A DNA stretch of 64,000 bases from JANNPJ01 sp965200525 (GCA_965200525.1 OZ241368.1:2356001-2420000); one strand, 5' to 3'. Positions 11,764 through 20,774 are shown, counted from the stretch's first letter. Numbers and translations: made by a program. Notes: a model not told the origin generated them from the sequence alone.

Positions 11764-11806
11764 GCTCTCGAGAGTAGGTCGACCGGGGTGGTTCGGGTCA
11801 GGGCCC

Positions 11807-11870
11807 AGGGGCCCAGCGCCGGGCCCGGACACCGGGCCGGACCGGGCCGGGCCCGGGCCGGTGGCGGCCG
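11807..11870. repeat. GGGCCC/CCGGGCC-rich tract in a divergent intergenic region
   Basis: About 64 bases made almost only of overlapping GGCCC, CCGGGCC and GACCGGG units, many self-complementary. It lies between the divergent DUF192 and pilin-like genes, where promoters are expected. It may form strong secondary structure. Confidence 0.5.
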
Positions 11871-11929
11871 GTCGGATCAGGTCCGGGGGCCCTCGGAAAG
11901 CACTCACGGCCAAGCAAAGCTCTGATGTC

Positions 11930-13357
11930 ATGACCTCTCGACGCCGGCCCTGGTGGGGCGCGCCCGGCCGCCGCCCGGCCGGCGATCGGGGCCAGACCTC
12001 GGCCGAGTTCATGGGCCTCATCGTGCTGCTGGCGGCGGTGATCACCGCGATCACGGCGATCGGGCTGGCGCCGCGGATCTCGACCACGATCAAGGACGCC
12101 GTCTGCCGGATCGCCGGCGGCGACTGCGCCTCCGGGCCGACCGCGGCGTCCCACCTGCCGGTCACCCAGTGCGAGACGTACTACGACTACGCCGGGGTCA
12201 GCGCCAACGGCGTCGCCTTCAGCGGAACCCTCGGCGCGGGTGGCAGTTACACGCTGAGCCGGCAGATCGACCCGAACGGAAAGCAGCACTGGTACGTCAC
12301 CCTGCAGGGCGACGGCCGGGCCGGGATCGACGCCATGGTCGGCGACAGCGCGAACCTGGGCAGCTTCGGGGAGAGTCTCTACGGCGAGGTCAAGGTGCTC
12401 GGCCGCGGTGCGATCGGGTCGACCTACGAGTTCGGTGACGAGAAGGCGGCCCGCGGATTCATCACCGACACCGAGCACGAGGTGGTCAAGCAGGCTCTCG
12501 TGCCGGGCCCGGTGGATCCCTTCGGCTGGGGCCACAAGCTGATGAACAAGGTCGACGGCCGTTCGTTCGACCCACCGCCGGCCGCGTCGTACTACCAGGA
12601 GGCCGGCGGCCAGCTCGATATCGGGGCCGGTACCTTCGCCGGGCCCAACTACGCCCAGCTGACGCTCTCGGGTGCGGCCGTGATCGGCGTCCGGACCACT
12701 CCGCAGCCGACCGGAAAGCCGTATCGCACGGTCTACCTGCGGATGTCGTCCTCAGCGGTGGCGGCGCTGGGCCTGTTCGACACTTTCGGCGCCGACGGCA
12801 CGGCCTCCGGAACGGTGGTGCTCGGGCTGCAGTACGACGGCAACGGCAAGCCGATCGTGGCCACGCTCGATGCCACCGGGGTGTTGAAGGGCGAGCTGGG
12901 TGTGCAGCCGATCGGAAAGCCTCGCACGATCGCCAGCATCGCCGGCCGCACGGCCAAGGGCTCACCGATGCTCAACGGGGTGAAGGGCGGGGCCAAGACG
13001 TCCAAGGCCCAGTTCCGGATCGACCTGGCCCAGGGTGACAACGTCGATGTGTTCGCCGACGGCCTGCATTCGCTCGGCATCCCGATCCTCAGCGGCAACG
13101 GCAGTGCCGACCCGCCGAACCCGGTGGACGGCATGATGGGGGTCTACCACCTGTTCGATCAGGGCGCGGCCGGTACCCAGCTGACCGTGACCAACTACAG
13201 CGGCAAGATCGGCGATGCCTTCGCCTGGCTCAAGGGCGGCGACGGCTTCACCTTCGGCGGCGACGTCGACTACAACACGGAGAACCGGAACATCACCTCC
13301 GGCTCCTACTACTCGCCCGGCAACGGCTTCGTCACCTGGGAGCAGTGCGGAAAATGA
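11930..13357 (+). CDS. Large exported protein with Flp/TadE-like N-terminus (module copy 1)
   Basis: 475 residues. A basic cytosolic leader is followed by the prepilin-like stretch GDRGQTSAEFMGLIVLL, a single membrane helix (about 28-47) and KDAVCRIAGGDC, in which two Cys are spaced CX6C. The remainder is a large, probably surface-exposed domain of unknown family ending YYSPGNGFVTWEQCGK. The leader matches the Flp pilin encoded at 21497-21724 and the toxin encoded at 19452-20774. The ATG at 11930 was chosen because it directly precedes the basic leader; the longer frame upstream is non-coding in character. Its stop overlaps the next gene (ATGA). Likely inserted by, or assembled with, the Tad system; this is inference. 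Confidence 0.8.
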   Translation: MTSRRRPWWGAPGRRPAGDRGQTSAEFMGLIVLLAAVITAITAIGLAPRISTTIKDAVCRIAGGDCASGPTAASHLPVTQCETYYDYAGVSANGVAFSGTLGAGGSYTLSRQIDPNGKQHWYVTLQGDGRAGIDAMVGDSANLGSFGESLYGEVKVLGRGAIGSTYEFGDEKAARGFITDTEHEVVKQALVPGPVDPFGWGHKLMNKVDGRSFDPPPAASYYQEAGGQLDIGAGTFAGPNYAQLTLSGAAVIGVRTTPQPTGKPYRTVYLRMSSSAVAALGLFDTFGADGTASGTVVLGLQYDGNGKPIVATLDATGVLKGELGVQPIGKPRTIASIAGRTAKGSPMLNGVKGGAKTSKAQFRIDLAQGDNVDVFADGLHSLGIPILSGNGSADPPNPVDGMMGVYHLFDQGAAGTQLTVTNYSGKIGDAFAWLKGGDGFTFGGDVDYNTENRNITSGSYYSPGNGFVTWEQCGK

Positions 13358-14109
13358 GACGACCCCACGGCGAGGGCCACCGGCCCCGCATCGGCCGGTC
13401 GGCCGGGGTCGGCCTGCTGATCGGCCTCGGGCTGCTGGCCCCGGCCGCCTGTTCCGCGGGCTCCGGATCGGACCCCGCCGGCCGCACCTCCGTACCGACG
13501 GAGTCGGCCGGTGCGGCGGCGGCGGCGACGGGGCCGGTGCCGGCCGGCTTCGAGCCGATCACCGGCACGGCGCTGCGGTTCGCCCTGCCGGCGTCCCCGG
13601 TCTTCACCGCCGACGCGACCACCGTGACCGAGGACGGCCAGCTGGTCCGGCGCTGGCGCCACGCCATCACCCCGAAGGGGCCGTTCTGCCTGGTCGAGAC
13701 GGTGGAGCAGGCCCATTTCGCGGGCGCCTTCCCGGCCTCGGTGGTCGAGCTGTTCGCGGCCGGAGAGCAACTCGACCAGCACACCCTGCTGAACCGGGTG
13801 ATGACGCCCGCCCCGCCCGGCACGCTCGGCGGGGTGGACCAGGAGTCGACCTTCACCGGGCGCCTCGACGACGGCACGCCCTTCCCGGCGCACTTCTACC
13901 AGCGCAAGTACCTGACCGCCGGGCACACGCTGATCACCCTGGTCGCGGCCGGGCCGCAGGACCACTCCGAACAGTGCCGGCTGCCCTCGATCATCGCCGG
14001 CCTGGCCGCCACCGGCCAGGAGTTCGCCGGCGCCGCGCCCGACCCGTCGCCCACCAGGCGACCGACCGGCCCGCCGCCGACCGCCGGGGCGGTCCAGCCG
14101 GCCACGTGA
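13354..14109 (+). CDS. Putative lipoprotein, partner of the pilin-like protein (module copy 1)
   Basis: 251 residues. An N-terminal basic region and hydrophobic stretch end in APAAC, a slightly atypical lipobox. The mature part (LRFALPAS, FCLVETVEQAHFAGAFPASVVELF, FYQRKYLTAGHTLITLVAAGP) is similar along its length to the lipoprotein at 15514-16275. No named domain was recognised. The start ATG overlaps the stop of the previous gene by ATGA, so translation is coupled. The C-terminus is Pro/Thr-rich. Probably outside the cell, attached to the membrane, near the product of the preceding gene. Confidence 0.75.
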   Translation: MRRPHGEGHRPRIGRSAGVGLLIGLGLLAPAACSAGSGSDPAGRTSVPTESAGAAAAATGPVPAGFEPITGTALRFALPASPVFTADATTVTEDGQLVRRWRHAITPKGPFCLVETVEQAHFAGAFPASVVELFAAGEQLDQHTLLNRVMTPAPPGTLGGVDQESTFTGRLDDGTPFPAHFYQRKYLTAGHTLITLVAAGPQDHSEQCRLPSIIAGLAATGQEFAGAAPDPSPTRRPTGPPPTAGAVQPAT

Positions 14110-14191
14110 GCCGCCGGTGACCGACCAATCATGGTTAATCAGCCTTTGGTACAGTCTGCGACGATTGGACGACTGACCAGAGTCGGAGTGG

Positions 14192-15532
14192 ATGAAGCTC
14201 ACCCTCGCCCGTAGAGACGACGCCTTCCGTCGTCTGCCGGATGCTGGGCCCTCCTCGATCAGGTATCTGGCCGTGCTGGCCGGAGCCATCTTCGCGGTGC
14301 TGGCCGTGGGGGCCGTCGCCCCGACGGCCGGGCACGGCGTCCGGGACCGGTTCTGCGGCCGGAGCGACACCGGCTGCGCCGCCCACGCCATCGCCACCGA
14401 CGACCTCGGGGTCTGCCGGGTGCTCAGCCACGCCGACGCCGTGACCGACGACGCCGTGGTGTTCACCGACGACCTGGGCCGCTCCGGCCGCCTGACCCTG
14501 AGCCGGTCGGTGGACAAGAACGCGGTGGTGCACTGGTTCGTCCGCCAGGACGGCGTGTCCGGGGACGACGCCGACCGCCCCGGCGCCGACGTCGCCGTCG
14601 GTGGCCAGGTGACCGAGCTGGCCAGCGAGGACGCCGCCCGGGAGTACATCACCGCGGCCCAGCACGAGCCGGTCCGGGCCCGGCTGGCCGCGGCCGACCC
14701 GACCGGCCTGGTTCCCCGGCTGGCCGACCGGATCGACGGTCACCAGGTGGTCAGCCGGCCGCCCGACGCCTACTACGTGGCCGGGGGTGACGCGCTGGAG
14801 CTGGGCAACGAGGCCCGCTCGGGAGTCAACGGTCGGCTGGTCGCCGGCGGCACGGCCGGGGTCGCCGAGGTCCGGTTCAGCAACACCGTCCCTCCGGTGA
14901 CCACCCTCTTCGTCCGGCTCAGCACCAGTGCGACCACGGCCCTGGGCCTGCAACCGGACGACCTAACCGGATTGACGATGGTCACCGGACTCGGGATCGC
15001 CGGCATCCAGTACGACGAGACCGGGCGCCCGGACCAGTTGGTGATCGAGGCCGCCGGGCAGTTACCGGGTCGGCTCGGGCCACCGTTCGGCAAGGCCGGG
15101 CCGGCCCTGATGGCGGGCCTGGTCGCGCCCGGTCCGGCCGGCACCGACGGGCACTTCACCGGCCGGGTCACGATGACCCTGGACCTGACCGACGAGCCGA
15201 CCGCCACCGTGGCCGCCGACGCCCTGCACGCCCTGGGCGTCCCGCTGCTGCTCGACCAAGGCAGCCCGCAGGCCCCTCCGGCCCCGCCTGAGCGGGCGGG
15301 GCGGGCAGCTGCGGCCCGGGGGCCGGTGCAGCGGCTCTACCGGCTGCTCGACCAGGGCGCCGCCGGGACCTCAGTCACGGTCAACACCTACCGCCCGTCC
15401 ACCTCGCCGGACTACGCCGGTGGCGTCACCCTCGGGCTGCAGGGCGGCTTGACCATCGCCGGGGCGCTGCCCGCGGCCGACTACTACTACGCGCCGGGAC
15501 AGGGATTCGTGCAGTGGCAGACCTGCGGTTGA
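14192..15532 (+). CDS. Exported protein, diverged paralogue of the pilin-like protein (module copy 2)
   Basis: 446 residues. Paralogue of the 475-residue protein at 11930: shared features include LSRSVDKNAVVHWFV versus LSRQIDPNGKQHWYV, LYRLLDQGAAGTSVTV versus VYHLFDQGAAGTQLTV, and the ending YYYAPGQGFVQWQTCG. The N-terminus keeps one membrane helix (about 25-45) and a CX6C pair (RFCGRSDTGC) but has lost the GQ-x-x-E prepilin signature, so export is probably Sec-like with an anchor. The start ATG is 82 bases after the previous stop. The GAG-rich region upstream (GTCGGAGTGG) provides a plausible ribosome binding site. Confidence 0.78.
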   Translation: MKLTLARRDDAFRRLPDAGPSSIRYLAVLAGAIFAVLAVGAVAPTAGHGVRDRFCGRSDTGCAAHAIATDDLGVCRVLSHADAVTDDAVVFTDDLGRSGRLTLSRSVDKNAVVHWFVRQDGVSGDDADRPGADVAVGGQVTELASEDAAREYITAAQHEPVRARLAAADPTGLVPRLADRIDGHQVVSRPPDAYYVAGGDALELGNEARSGVNGRLVAGGTAGVAEVRFSNTVPPVTTLFVRLSTSATTALGLQPDDLTGLTMVTGLGIAGIQYDETGRPDQLVIEAAGQLPGRLGPPFGKAGPALMAGLVAPGPAGTDGHFTGRVTMTLDLTDEPTATVAADALHALGVPLLLDQGSPQAPPAPPERAGRAAAARGPVQRLYRLLDQGAAGTSVTVNTYRPSTSPDYAGGVTLGLQGGLTIAGALPAADYYYAPGQGFVQWQTCG

Positions 15533-16275
15533 GCGTCGTCCGGACCGCCCTGGCGGCCATCGCCGCGATCACCGTGCTGGCGGCGTCCGGCTGTGCCGCG
15601 CCGACGTCCGGCCGATCGTCCGTGGCCCCGGCCGCTGTCCCGTCAGCGACACCCACCCCGTCGCCGACCGGCTCGGCCCCCGCCGGCGGCCCGGCGGCCG
15701 TCGGTGCGGGCGGGTCGGCCCTGGCGTTCGACCTGCCCGCGGACGGCGGCTACCGCCCGGCCGGCCGCCGGGTGGCCGACGACGGCGCGACCGTGCGTCA
15801 GTGGCGGACGAAAGCGGGCCGCGCCGGGCTGTACTGCGTGGTCATCGCGGGTGAGCAACCCTCGTTCCACGGCGACTTCCCGGCCGCTGCCCTCGCCGCC
15901 TTCCGCGCCGGCCACGACCTCGGCGGGTCGATCCTGGTCAACCGGGCCACCCCGGCGATCCCGGGCACCGTCTCCGGGGTTCGGCAGCAGAGCCGGTATG
16001 TCTTTTCCCTGGGCCGGGCCGGCAACGCCAACGGCGTGCTGCTGATCCAGCAGTACCTGACCACCGCGGGCACGTTGATCTCGCTGAACGCGGCCGGGCC
16101 GGTGGACGACGCGGACCGCTGCGGGCTGGCCGGCATCGTCGACTCGCTGCGGGTCTCGACCGCCGCCGACCAGGCCCCTTCCGCCTCGTCCGCTGCCGGC
16201 TCGGCCGGCCCGACCGCCACGCCCGCCGGACCGAGTGCCCGGCCGACCCCGAACGGAAGAGAGCCGTCATCGTGA
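15514..16275 (+). CDS. Putative lipoprotein (module copy 2)
   Basis: 253 residues. The signal peptide ends in the canonical lipobox LAASGC. The mature part aligns with the lipoprotein at 13354-14109 (LYCVVIAGEQPSFHGDFPAAALAAF, IQQYLTTAGTLISLNAAGP) and is followed by a Ser/Ala/Pro tail. The GTG at 15514 overlaps the previous gene by 19 bases; a TTG at 15529 giving a TTGA overlap is an equally possible start. Function unknown. The pairing with the preceding gene repeats the arrangement of module copy 1. Confidence 0.75.
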   Translation: MADLRLSVVRTALAAIAAITVLAASGCAAPTSGRSSVAPAAVPSATPTPSPTGSAPAGGPAAVGAGGSALAFDLPADGGYRPAGRRVADDGATVRQWRTKAGRAGLYCVVIAGEQPSFHGDFPAAALAAFRAGHDLGGSILVNRATPAIPGTVSGVRQQSRYVFSLGRAGNANGVLLIQQYLTTAGTLISLNAAGPVDDADRCGLAGIVDSLRVSTAADQAPSASSAAGSAGPTATPAGPSARPTPNGREPSS

Positions 16276-17237
16276 CCGACGAAACGCCCACCCCACCGGT
16301 CGGCATCATGGCCCAGCAGCGGGCCGCGGCGCGCGGCCCGGCGACCAGCGCGGTGGCGACGCTGCAGTTCGGCACCGGCCGCCCCAGCGGCCTGCGTAAC
16401 AGCACCGACAAGCCGTACCGGGTGGTGATCGCCGACGACCCGGCCGCCTGGTCGGACGCCTACGGCCGCAAGGCGATGTTCGAGCTGACGGCGGCCGAAC
16501 GGGTGACGGCGTTCGAGCGGCTCACCGCCGGCCAGAACCGCCTGGTGATCCTGTGCGGCCACCGGCAGGCCGCTCGGGTGAACCGTGAGGTCGCCGTGGT
16601 CCGGGGCCTGCTGGACGCCCGGGTTGCGGTCGTCCCGTTGCCGGGTGGGCCGCTCGGGCAGTACGCCACCGCCCGGATCGCCGACCAGGCCCTGGCGGTG
16701 GCCGGCCGACCGGCCACCCTGATCGTCAGTCTGCTGGGCCGGCTGGCCGAGCAGGTGGTCGACCTCGGTCTCGTCGGTGCGGTCAACGCGCTCGACATCC
16801 CGGGCATCCGGCTGCGCCATCACGTCCGCTCCTACCTGCCGGGATCGCACCTGTTCGCGGTCCAGCTGACGCCGTCCCCGTTCATCACCGCCATCGACTC
16901 GGACGAACTGCCGGAGGCCGCCGGGCCGGCCTTCGCCGCCCCCGACTTCGGCCCGGGTGGGGCCCGGGTGCTGCGGGCGGGCCCGCGCGAGATACCGCCG
17001 GCCCTGCAGCAGGCGATCGGCGTCACCGGGGCCGCCCACCCGGTCAAGTCCCACCTCGACCTGGCCGGCTACTGGAAGGACGAGCAGGCCACCGAGGTGG
17101 TCGTGGTACCGGCCGACCCGGTCGGCTGGGTGGTGGCCCAGGTGCCGGTACAGAACGGTGTGCCCTGCAACTGGTGCGGCGAGTCACTGTCCCCGACCGC
17201 CACCAGCTGTGTGTTCTGCGGCAACCTGGCCCGCTGA
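16272..17237 (+). CDS. Cytoplasmic protein of unknown function with C-terminal zinc ribbon
   Basis: 321 residues, no signal peptide. The last about 25 residues contain CNWCGESLSPTATSCVFCG, a four-Cys zinc ribbon (CX2C-X11-CX2C). The body has alternating helix/strand regions (RLVILCGHRQAARVNREVAVVRGLL, RPATLIVSLLGRLAEQVVDLGLV) but no family I recognise. The GTG overlaps the stop of the lipoprotein gene (GTGA), so it belongs to the same operon and may serve assembly or regulation of the surface module. This is inference from position alone. Confidence 0.7.
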   Translation: MTDETPTPPVGIMAQQRAAARGPATSAVATLQFGTGRPSGLRNSTDKPYRVVIADDPAAWSDAYGRKAMFELTAAERVTAFERLTAGQNRLVILCGHRQAARVNREVAVVRGLLDARVAVVPLPGGPLGQYATARIADQALAVAGRPATLIVSLLGRLAEQVVDLGLVGAVNALDIPGIRLRHHVRSYLPGSHLFAVQLTPSPFITAIDSDELPEAAGPAFAAPDFGPGGARVLRAGPREIPPALQQAIGVTGAAHPVKSHLDLAGYWKDEQATEVVVVPADPVGWVVAQVPVQNGVPCNWCGESLSPTATSCVFCGNLAR

Positions 17238-17370
17238 GATGCTTTCGACCCGACCGGTTCGACCGCTTCAATCCGATTCGCCCGAGTTGCTAGGCTGCCA
17301 CCGACAGCGGAGCTCCACCGCGACGGTGAACGCGGTCGGCAGGGCTCACTCGACGAGCAGGGGGACGCCG

Positions 17371-19047
17371 GTGTTCGCAACTGGGGGCAGGTCGAGGCGG
17401 GTCGCGACGCTGGGGGTGCTGGCCCTGACGGCGACCCTCGGGCTGAGCGCCTGCTCGAAGGGCGGCTCCACACCCGCTCCGACAGCCACCGCCGACGCCG
17501 GACCGACCGGGTCCGGGTCGCCGTCCTCGGTTCCCACCGAAACCGCTGCGCCGGGCCCGGTTCCGGCCTGGCAGCAGGTGGGTAATTTCGACGCCGTCGC
17601 CGGCCGCGAGCGCAAGGCCCTGATCAAGGTGTACCCGCTGCAGCGGATCGAGGGGCGGCTGCTGCTCACCGTCGACATCGTCGCCCAGGGCACCTCGGGC
17701 CAAGTGCTCAACGGCTACAACTACTTCGGGCTGTCGCTGTCCAACGGCGATCTCAGCCACGTCTCGCTGGTCGACACCACCGATCGAGTTCGCTACGGCG
17801 CCCTCCGGGCCGGGGCCGGCGGAAAGGTCTTCACCAGCAACATCGGCAACCTGTTCCATCCGGTCGGCACCACCTACCGGGTCGGTGGCTTCTTTCCCGA
17901 TCCCGGGCCCGGAGTGACGTCCATGGGCGTCGACCTGCAACTGGCCGGGATCGCCCCGTCCGTCCCGATCGTGGACGGCGGTGAACCGGCCACCGGTCTG
18001 GTCACCGACCCCTCGACCGGCGCCACGCCGGTGGCCGGGCCCAGCGTTCAGGCCACCACCGGTGGCGACGGCAACGGCCCGCTGGTCACCTGGCCGACCA
18101 GCCGGCCCGGGCCGGACGCCCACGTGGACAAGCACGATCTGATCGCCAAGGTCGTCGGCGGCACCGTCAACGAGGGGGGCAACCGGCGCGAGGGCATCGT
18201 CACGCTCAACGCCGACCTGCTGTTCGCCTTCAACTCGGCCGAGCTGAGCTCCCGGGCCACCGGCTTGATCGCTCAGGCCCGCGCGATCCTGACCGCCAAG
18301 GCCGACCCGGCCCACCCGGTCTCGGTGATCGGCTACACCGACAGCAAGGGCACCCCCGGCTTCAACCAGACGCTCTCGCAGAAGCGGGCCACGGCGGCCG
18401 CCACGGCACTGCGCCACGGGGGTCTCGGCAAGCTGAAGCTGACGGTGAGCGGGCGCGGAGAGAGCGAGCCGGTCGAACCGAACACCGCCCCCGGCGGTGG
18501 CGACAACCCGCGCGGCCGGGCCCTCAACCGGCGGGTCGAGATCACCTACGTGCCCAAGCCCCCACCGGCTCCCACCGCCACCCCGACCCCGGTATCGACC
18601 GCCACGCCGCTGCCAGGGGCCGGCAGCCCGGCCGGCCCCTCGGTCACCCTGCCGCCGCGGACCGTTCGCGGCCGGGGCAGCTTGCCCCCGGCCCTGATCG
18701 GCGCCACCGTGGCGCCGATCGTCGAGGACGGCACGCTGAGCCTGGTCAGCGTCGACCTGACGGCCCAGGAGCAGACCCTGGTCGTCGACGCCTTCACCGG
18801 CCGGCTGCGAGCGGCCACTGACATCGCCGCCTTCACCGTGGTCGATCCGGCGACCAAGCGGGTCTACCTGGCCGCCTACGACCGCGACGACCGTAACCGG
18901 GTGATGGGTACGTACACCCACCGGCTGACCCCGGGCCAGCCGGAGCACTACGCCTTCTACGCCGCGGCGCTGCCGGCCGGGCTGAGCACGGCCACGGTCG
19001 ATCTCGACCAGCTCGGAGCGGCGAAGAACGTCACCGTCGTGCGCTGA
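17371..19047 (+). CDS. OmpA-domain lipoprotein with duplicated flanking beta domain
   Basis: 558 residues. Signal peptide with lipobox GLSAC; the GTG at 17371 follows GGGGGACGCCG and puts the signal at the true N-terminus. A beta-rich domain (about 70-200) precedes an OmpA-like peptidoglycan-binding domain (about 275-395: NADLLFAFNSAELS, VIGYTDSKGTPGFNQTLSQKRA, RGRALNRRVEITY). After a Pro/Thr linker a second beta-rich domain (about 440-558) resembles the first. It probably ties the membrane or a surface assembly to the cell wall. Last gene of the plus-strand cluster; its stop is 3 bases from the stop of the converging immunity gene. Confidence 0.82.
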   Translation: MFATGGRSRRVATLGVLALTATLGLSACSKGGSTPAPTATADAGPTGSGSPSSVPTETAAPGPVPAWQQVGNFDAVAGRERKALIKVYPLQRIEGRLLLTVDIVAQGTSGQVLNGYNYFGLSLSNGDLSHVSLVDTTDRVRYGALRAGAGGKVFTSNIGNLFHPVGTTYRVGGFFPDPGPGVTSMGVDLQLAGIAPSVPIVDGGEPATGLVTDPSTGATPVAGPSVQATTGGDGNGPLVTWPTSRPGPDAHVDKHDLIAKVVGGTVNEGGNRREGIVTLNADLLFAFNSAELSSRATGLIAQARAILTAKADPAHPVSVIGYTDSKGTPGFNQTLSQKRATAAATALRHGGLGKLKLTVSGRGESEPVEPNTAPGGGDNPRGRALNRRVEITYVPKPPPAPTATPTPVSTATPLPGAGSPAGPSVTLPPRTVRGRGSLPPALIGATVAPIVEDGTLSLVSVDLTAQEQTLVVDAFTGRLRAATDIAAFTVVDPATKRVYLAAYDRDDRNRVMGTYTHRLTPGQPEHYAFYAAALPAGLSTATVDLDQLGAAKNVTVVR

Positions 19048-19050
19048 GGC

Positions 19051-19452
19051 TCAGTCCTCGATCACCGGGTTGATCGGGCTGAGGAACGGGTCGGGCTGCT
19101 CCACGAGCTGCCCGCGGGCCATCACCCGGGCCCGAAAGGCGTTGACCCCCGGCGGATCGGGCATCTCGTCGTCCCGATCGTAGATCAGGCCCCAGGAACC
19201 GGTCAGTTCAGCGCCGATCAGCGCCAGCAGGTCTTCGAGCAGGCGCCCCTCGTCCCGCCACCGGTTCACCGAGCCGTTGGCGACGAGGAAGTACTGCCCG
19301 TTGAACTGCTGGACGGCGAACGACGCCGTCGTCCAGCCCTGGACCCGTTCCGCGATGGTGGCGGCCAGCTGGTCCACCACCGGGCGGACCCGGTCGAGGT
19401 CGCTCTCGAACGCCGAGTCGGACAGGCCGACCCAGGCGTGGAACTCGTACAT
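19051..19452 (-). CDS. Imm7-family immunity protein
   Basis: 133 residues with the Imm7 pattern from end to end: start MYEFHAWVGL, a central FNGQYFLVANGSVNR and the characteristic end GLIYDRDDE, RARVMARGQLVEQPDPFLSPINPVIED-like tail. Imm7 proteins neutralise polymorphic toxins by direct binding in the cytosol. The ATG overlaps the toxin stop by one base (TGATG), the usual coupled arrangement of toxin and immunity genes. Identification is firm; the exact toxin family it blocks is inferred from the neighbour. Confidence 0.9.
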   Translation of the reverse strand: MYEFHAWVGLSDSAFESDLDRVRPVVDQLAATIAERVQGWTTASFAVQQFNGQYFLVANGSVNRWRDEGRLLEDLLALIGAELTGSWGLIYDRDDEMPDPPGVNAFRARVMARGQLVEQPDPFLSPINPVIED

Positions 19453-20774
19453 CAGGGTCCCTTCAGCGGCACCGTGTCAATGACCGGCTCCACACCGTAC
19501 CGCTCCGTGTACCGCTGGATCGCCTGCAGCACCCCCGGGCCGGGTGGCCCTTCGAAGTGGAAGTAGGGACGCCGTCCGGTCTTCACCGCGGTCTCGAAAG
19601 TCACCTTGGCCTGGTCGCGAAAAGCCTTGTTGAGGGTGAAGTTGGCCGGCTTGCTCTGGGCCACGTAGAGATCGCTGACCGTGTCGAACTCGTTGGGCGG
19701 GCCGTTGGCGAACTTGACGCTGGGCTCGCCGCCGAGCTTCTGGGCCAGCGCGAGCGCCGCCGGATCGTCCACCTTGACCTTGACCAGCGGTCCGAGGCCG
19801 TTGTTCAGCAGAGCCGCCTCGGCCGCGTCGGCCTGCTGGTCGGCCCGGGCCGCGGCGTCCTCGGCGTCACCGCAGCCGGCGACCCCGGCCCGCGGACCGA
19901 AGGCCAGCGGCACCGAGGCGGCACCGAGCCGCCCGCCGCCACCGGCCAGCACCAGACCGGCTCGCCGGCCCGGGATCAGCCCGGCCGCCACCGGGCAGCC
20001 GGCCTCGCGGGCCCGCGCCTTCGCCGCGTCCGCATCGGCCCGGGCCTGGGCGGCGGCCTTGTCGGCAGCGGCCAGGTCGCCCCGGGCGGCGGCCTCCTCG
20101 GCCGTCTTGGCCATGGTGCCGGCGTCGTCGGCCAGCCGGCCGAGGTCGGCCAGCTTGTCGGCGACCTCGCCGAGCTTGCCCAGTTCGCCCAGCTTGCCGA
20201 CTTTCGAGCCGGCTTTGCCGATGTCGTAGTACGGGATGAACCAGGAGCCCACGTTCCAGGCGGTGCGGCCGATCGAGCCGCCGTAGTCGCCGTCGTCCCA
20301 CATCTTCGAGGACTCGTTGTCCCAGATCAGTTGCTTGCCGGCGTCCAGGGGGTGAGCCACGACGTACTTGCCCGCGTCCAGCAGCCGACCCGGGTGGCCG
20401 ACCAGACCGAACAGGCCGGTGACGTCGTCCACCGCGCCCTTGCCGACGTTGTAGAAGCCGGAGCCGACCTGCTTGACCCCACCCCAGGTGCAGCCCCAGA
20501 AGCCGTGGCAGTCCGAGGACTCGGCCGGGGCCCCGGCCGGCGCCGGAGCTCGGGCCGGGACGACGCCGGGGGCGGTGATGCTGCCGGTCGCGCCGTCACC
20601 GCACCCCAGGCCGGCGATCCGGCAGACGGCGGAGCGCAGGCCCCCGGCGATCGGGCCACCGCCGGGCAGCACCAGAACCGCCGTGACAGCGGCGATCACG
20701 AGGGCGACCAGCACGATGACGCCCAGGTACTCGGCCGTCACCTGACCGTCGTCGCGCCGGCGCCATGACCACAT
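19452..20774 (-). CDS. Polymorphic toxin with Flp-like N-terminal export signal and C-terminal REase-fold nuclease domain
   Basis: 440 residues. Residues 1-40 are WRRRDDGQVTAEYLGVIVL plus a membrane helix, the same leader type as the Flp pilin; then AVCRIAGLGC (CX6C). A Pro/Ala linker, a Gly-rich pre-toxin-like region (about 95-205) and an Ala-rich helical region follow. The last about 90 residues (NEFDTVSDLYVAQSKPANF, FRDQAKVTFE, YFHFEGPPGPGVLQ, YGVEPVIDTVP) resemble restriction-endonuclease-fold toxins of contact-dependent systems; D and QxK would be catalytic. It starts 15 bases after the TadE/G-like gene with GGGAG upstream and is coupled to imm7. Target (DNA or RNA) unknown. Confidence 0.78.
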   Translation of the reverse strand: MWSWRRRDDGQVTAEYLGVIVLVALVIAAVTAVLVLPGGGPIAGGLRSAVCRIAGLGCGDGATGSITAPGVVPARAPAPAGAPAESSDCHGFWGCTWGGVKQVGSGFYNVGKGAVDDVTGLFGLVGHPGRLLDAGKYVVAHPLDAGKQLIWDNESSKMWDDGDYGGSIGRTAWNVGSWFIPYYDIGKAGSKVGKLGELGKLGEVADKLADLGRLADDAGTMAKTAEEAAARGDLAAADKAAAQARADADAAKARAREAGCPVAAGLIPGRRAGLVLAGGGGRLGAASVPLAFGPRAGVAGCGDAEDAAARADQQADAAEAALLNNGLGPLVKVKVDDPAALALAQKLGGEPSVKFANGPPNEFDTVSDLYVAQSKPANFTLNKAFRDQAKVTFETAVKTGRRPYFHFEGPPGPGVLQAIQRYTERYGVEPVIDTVPLKGP

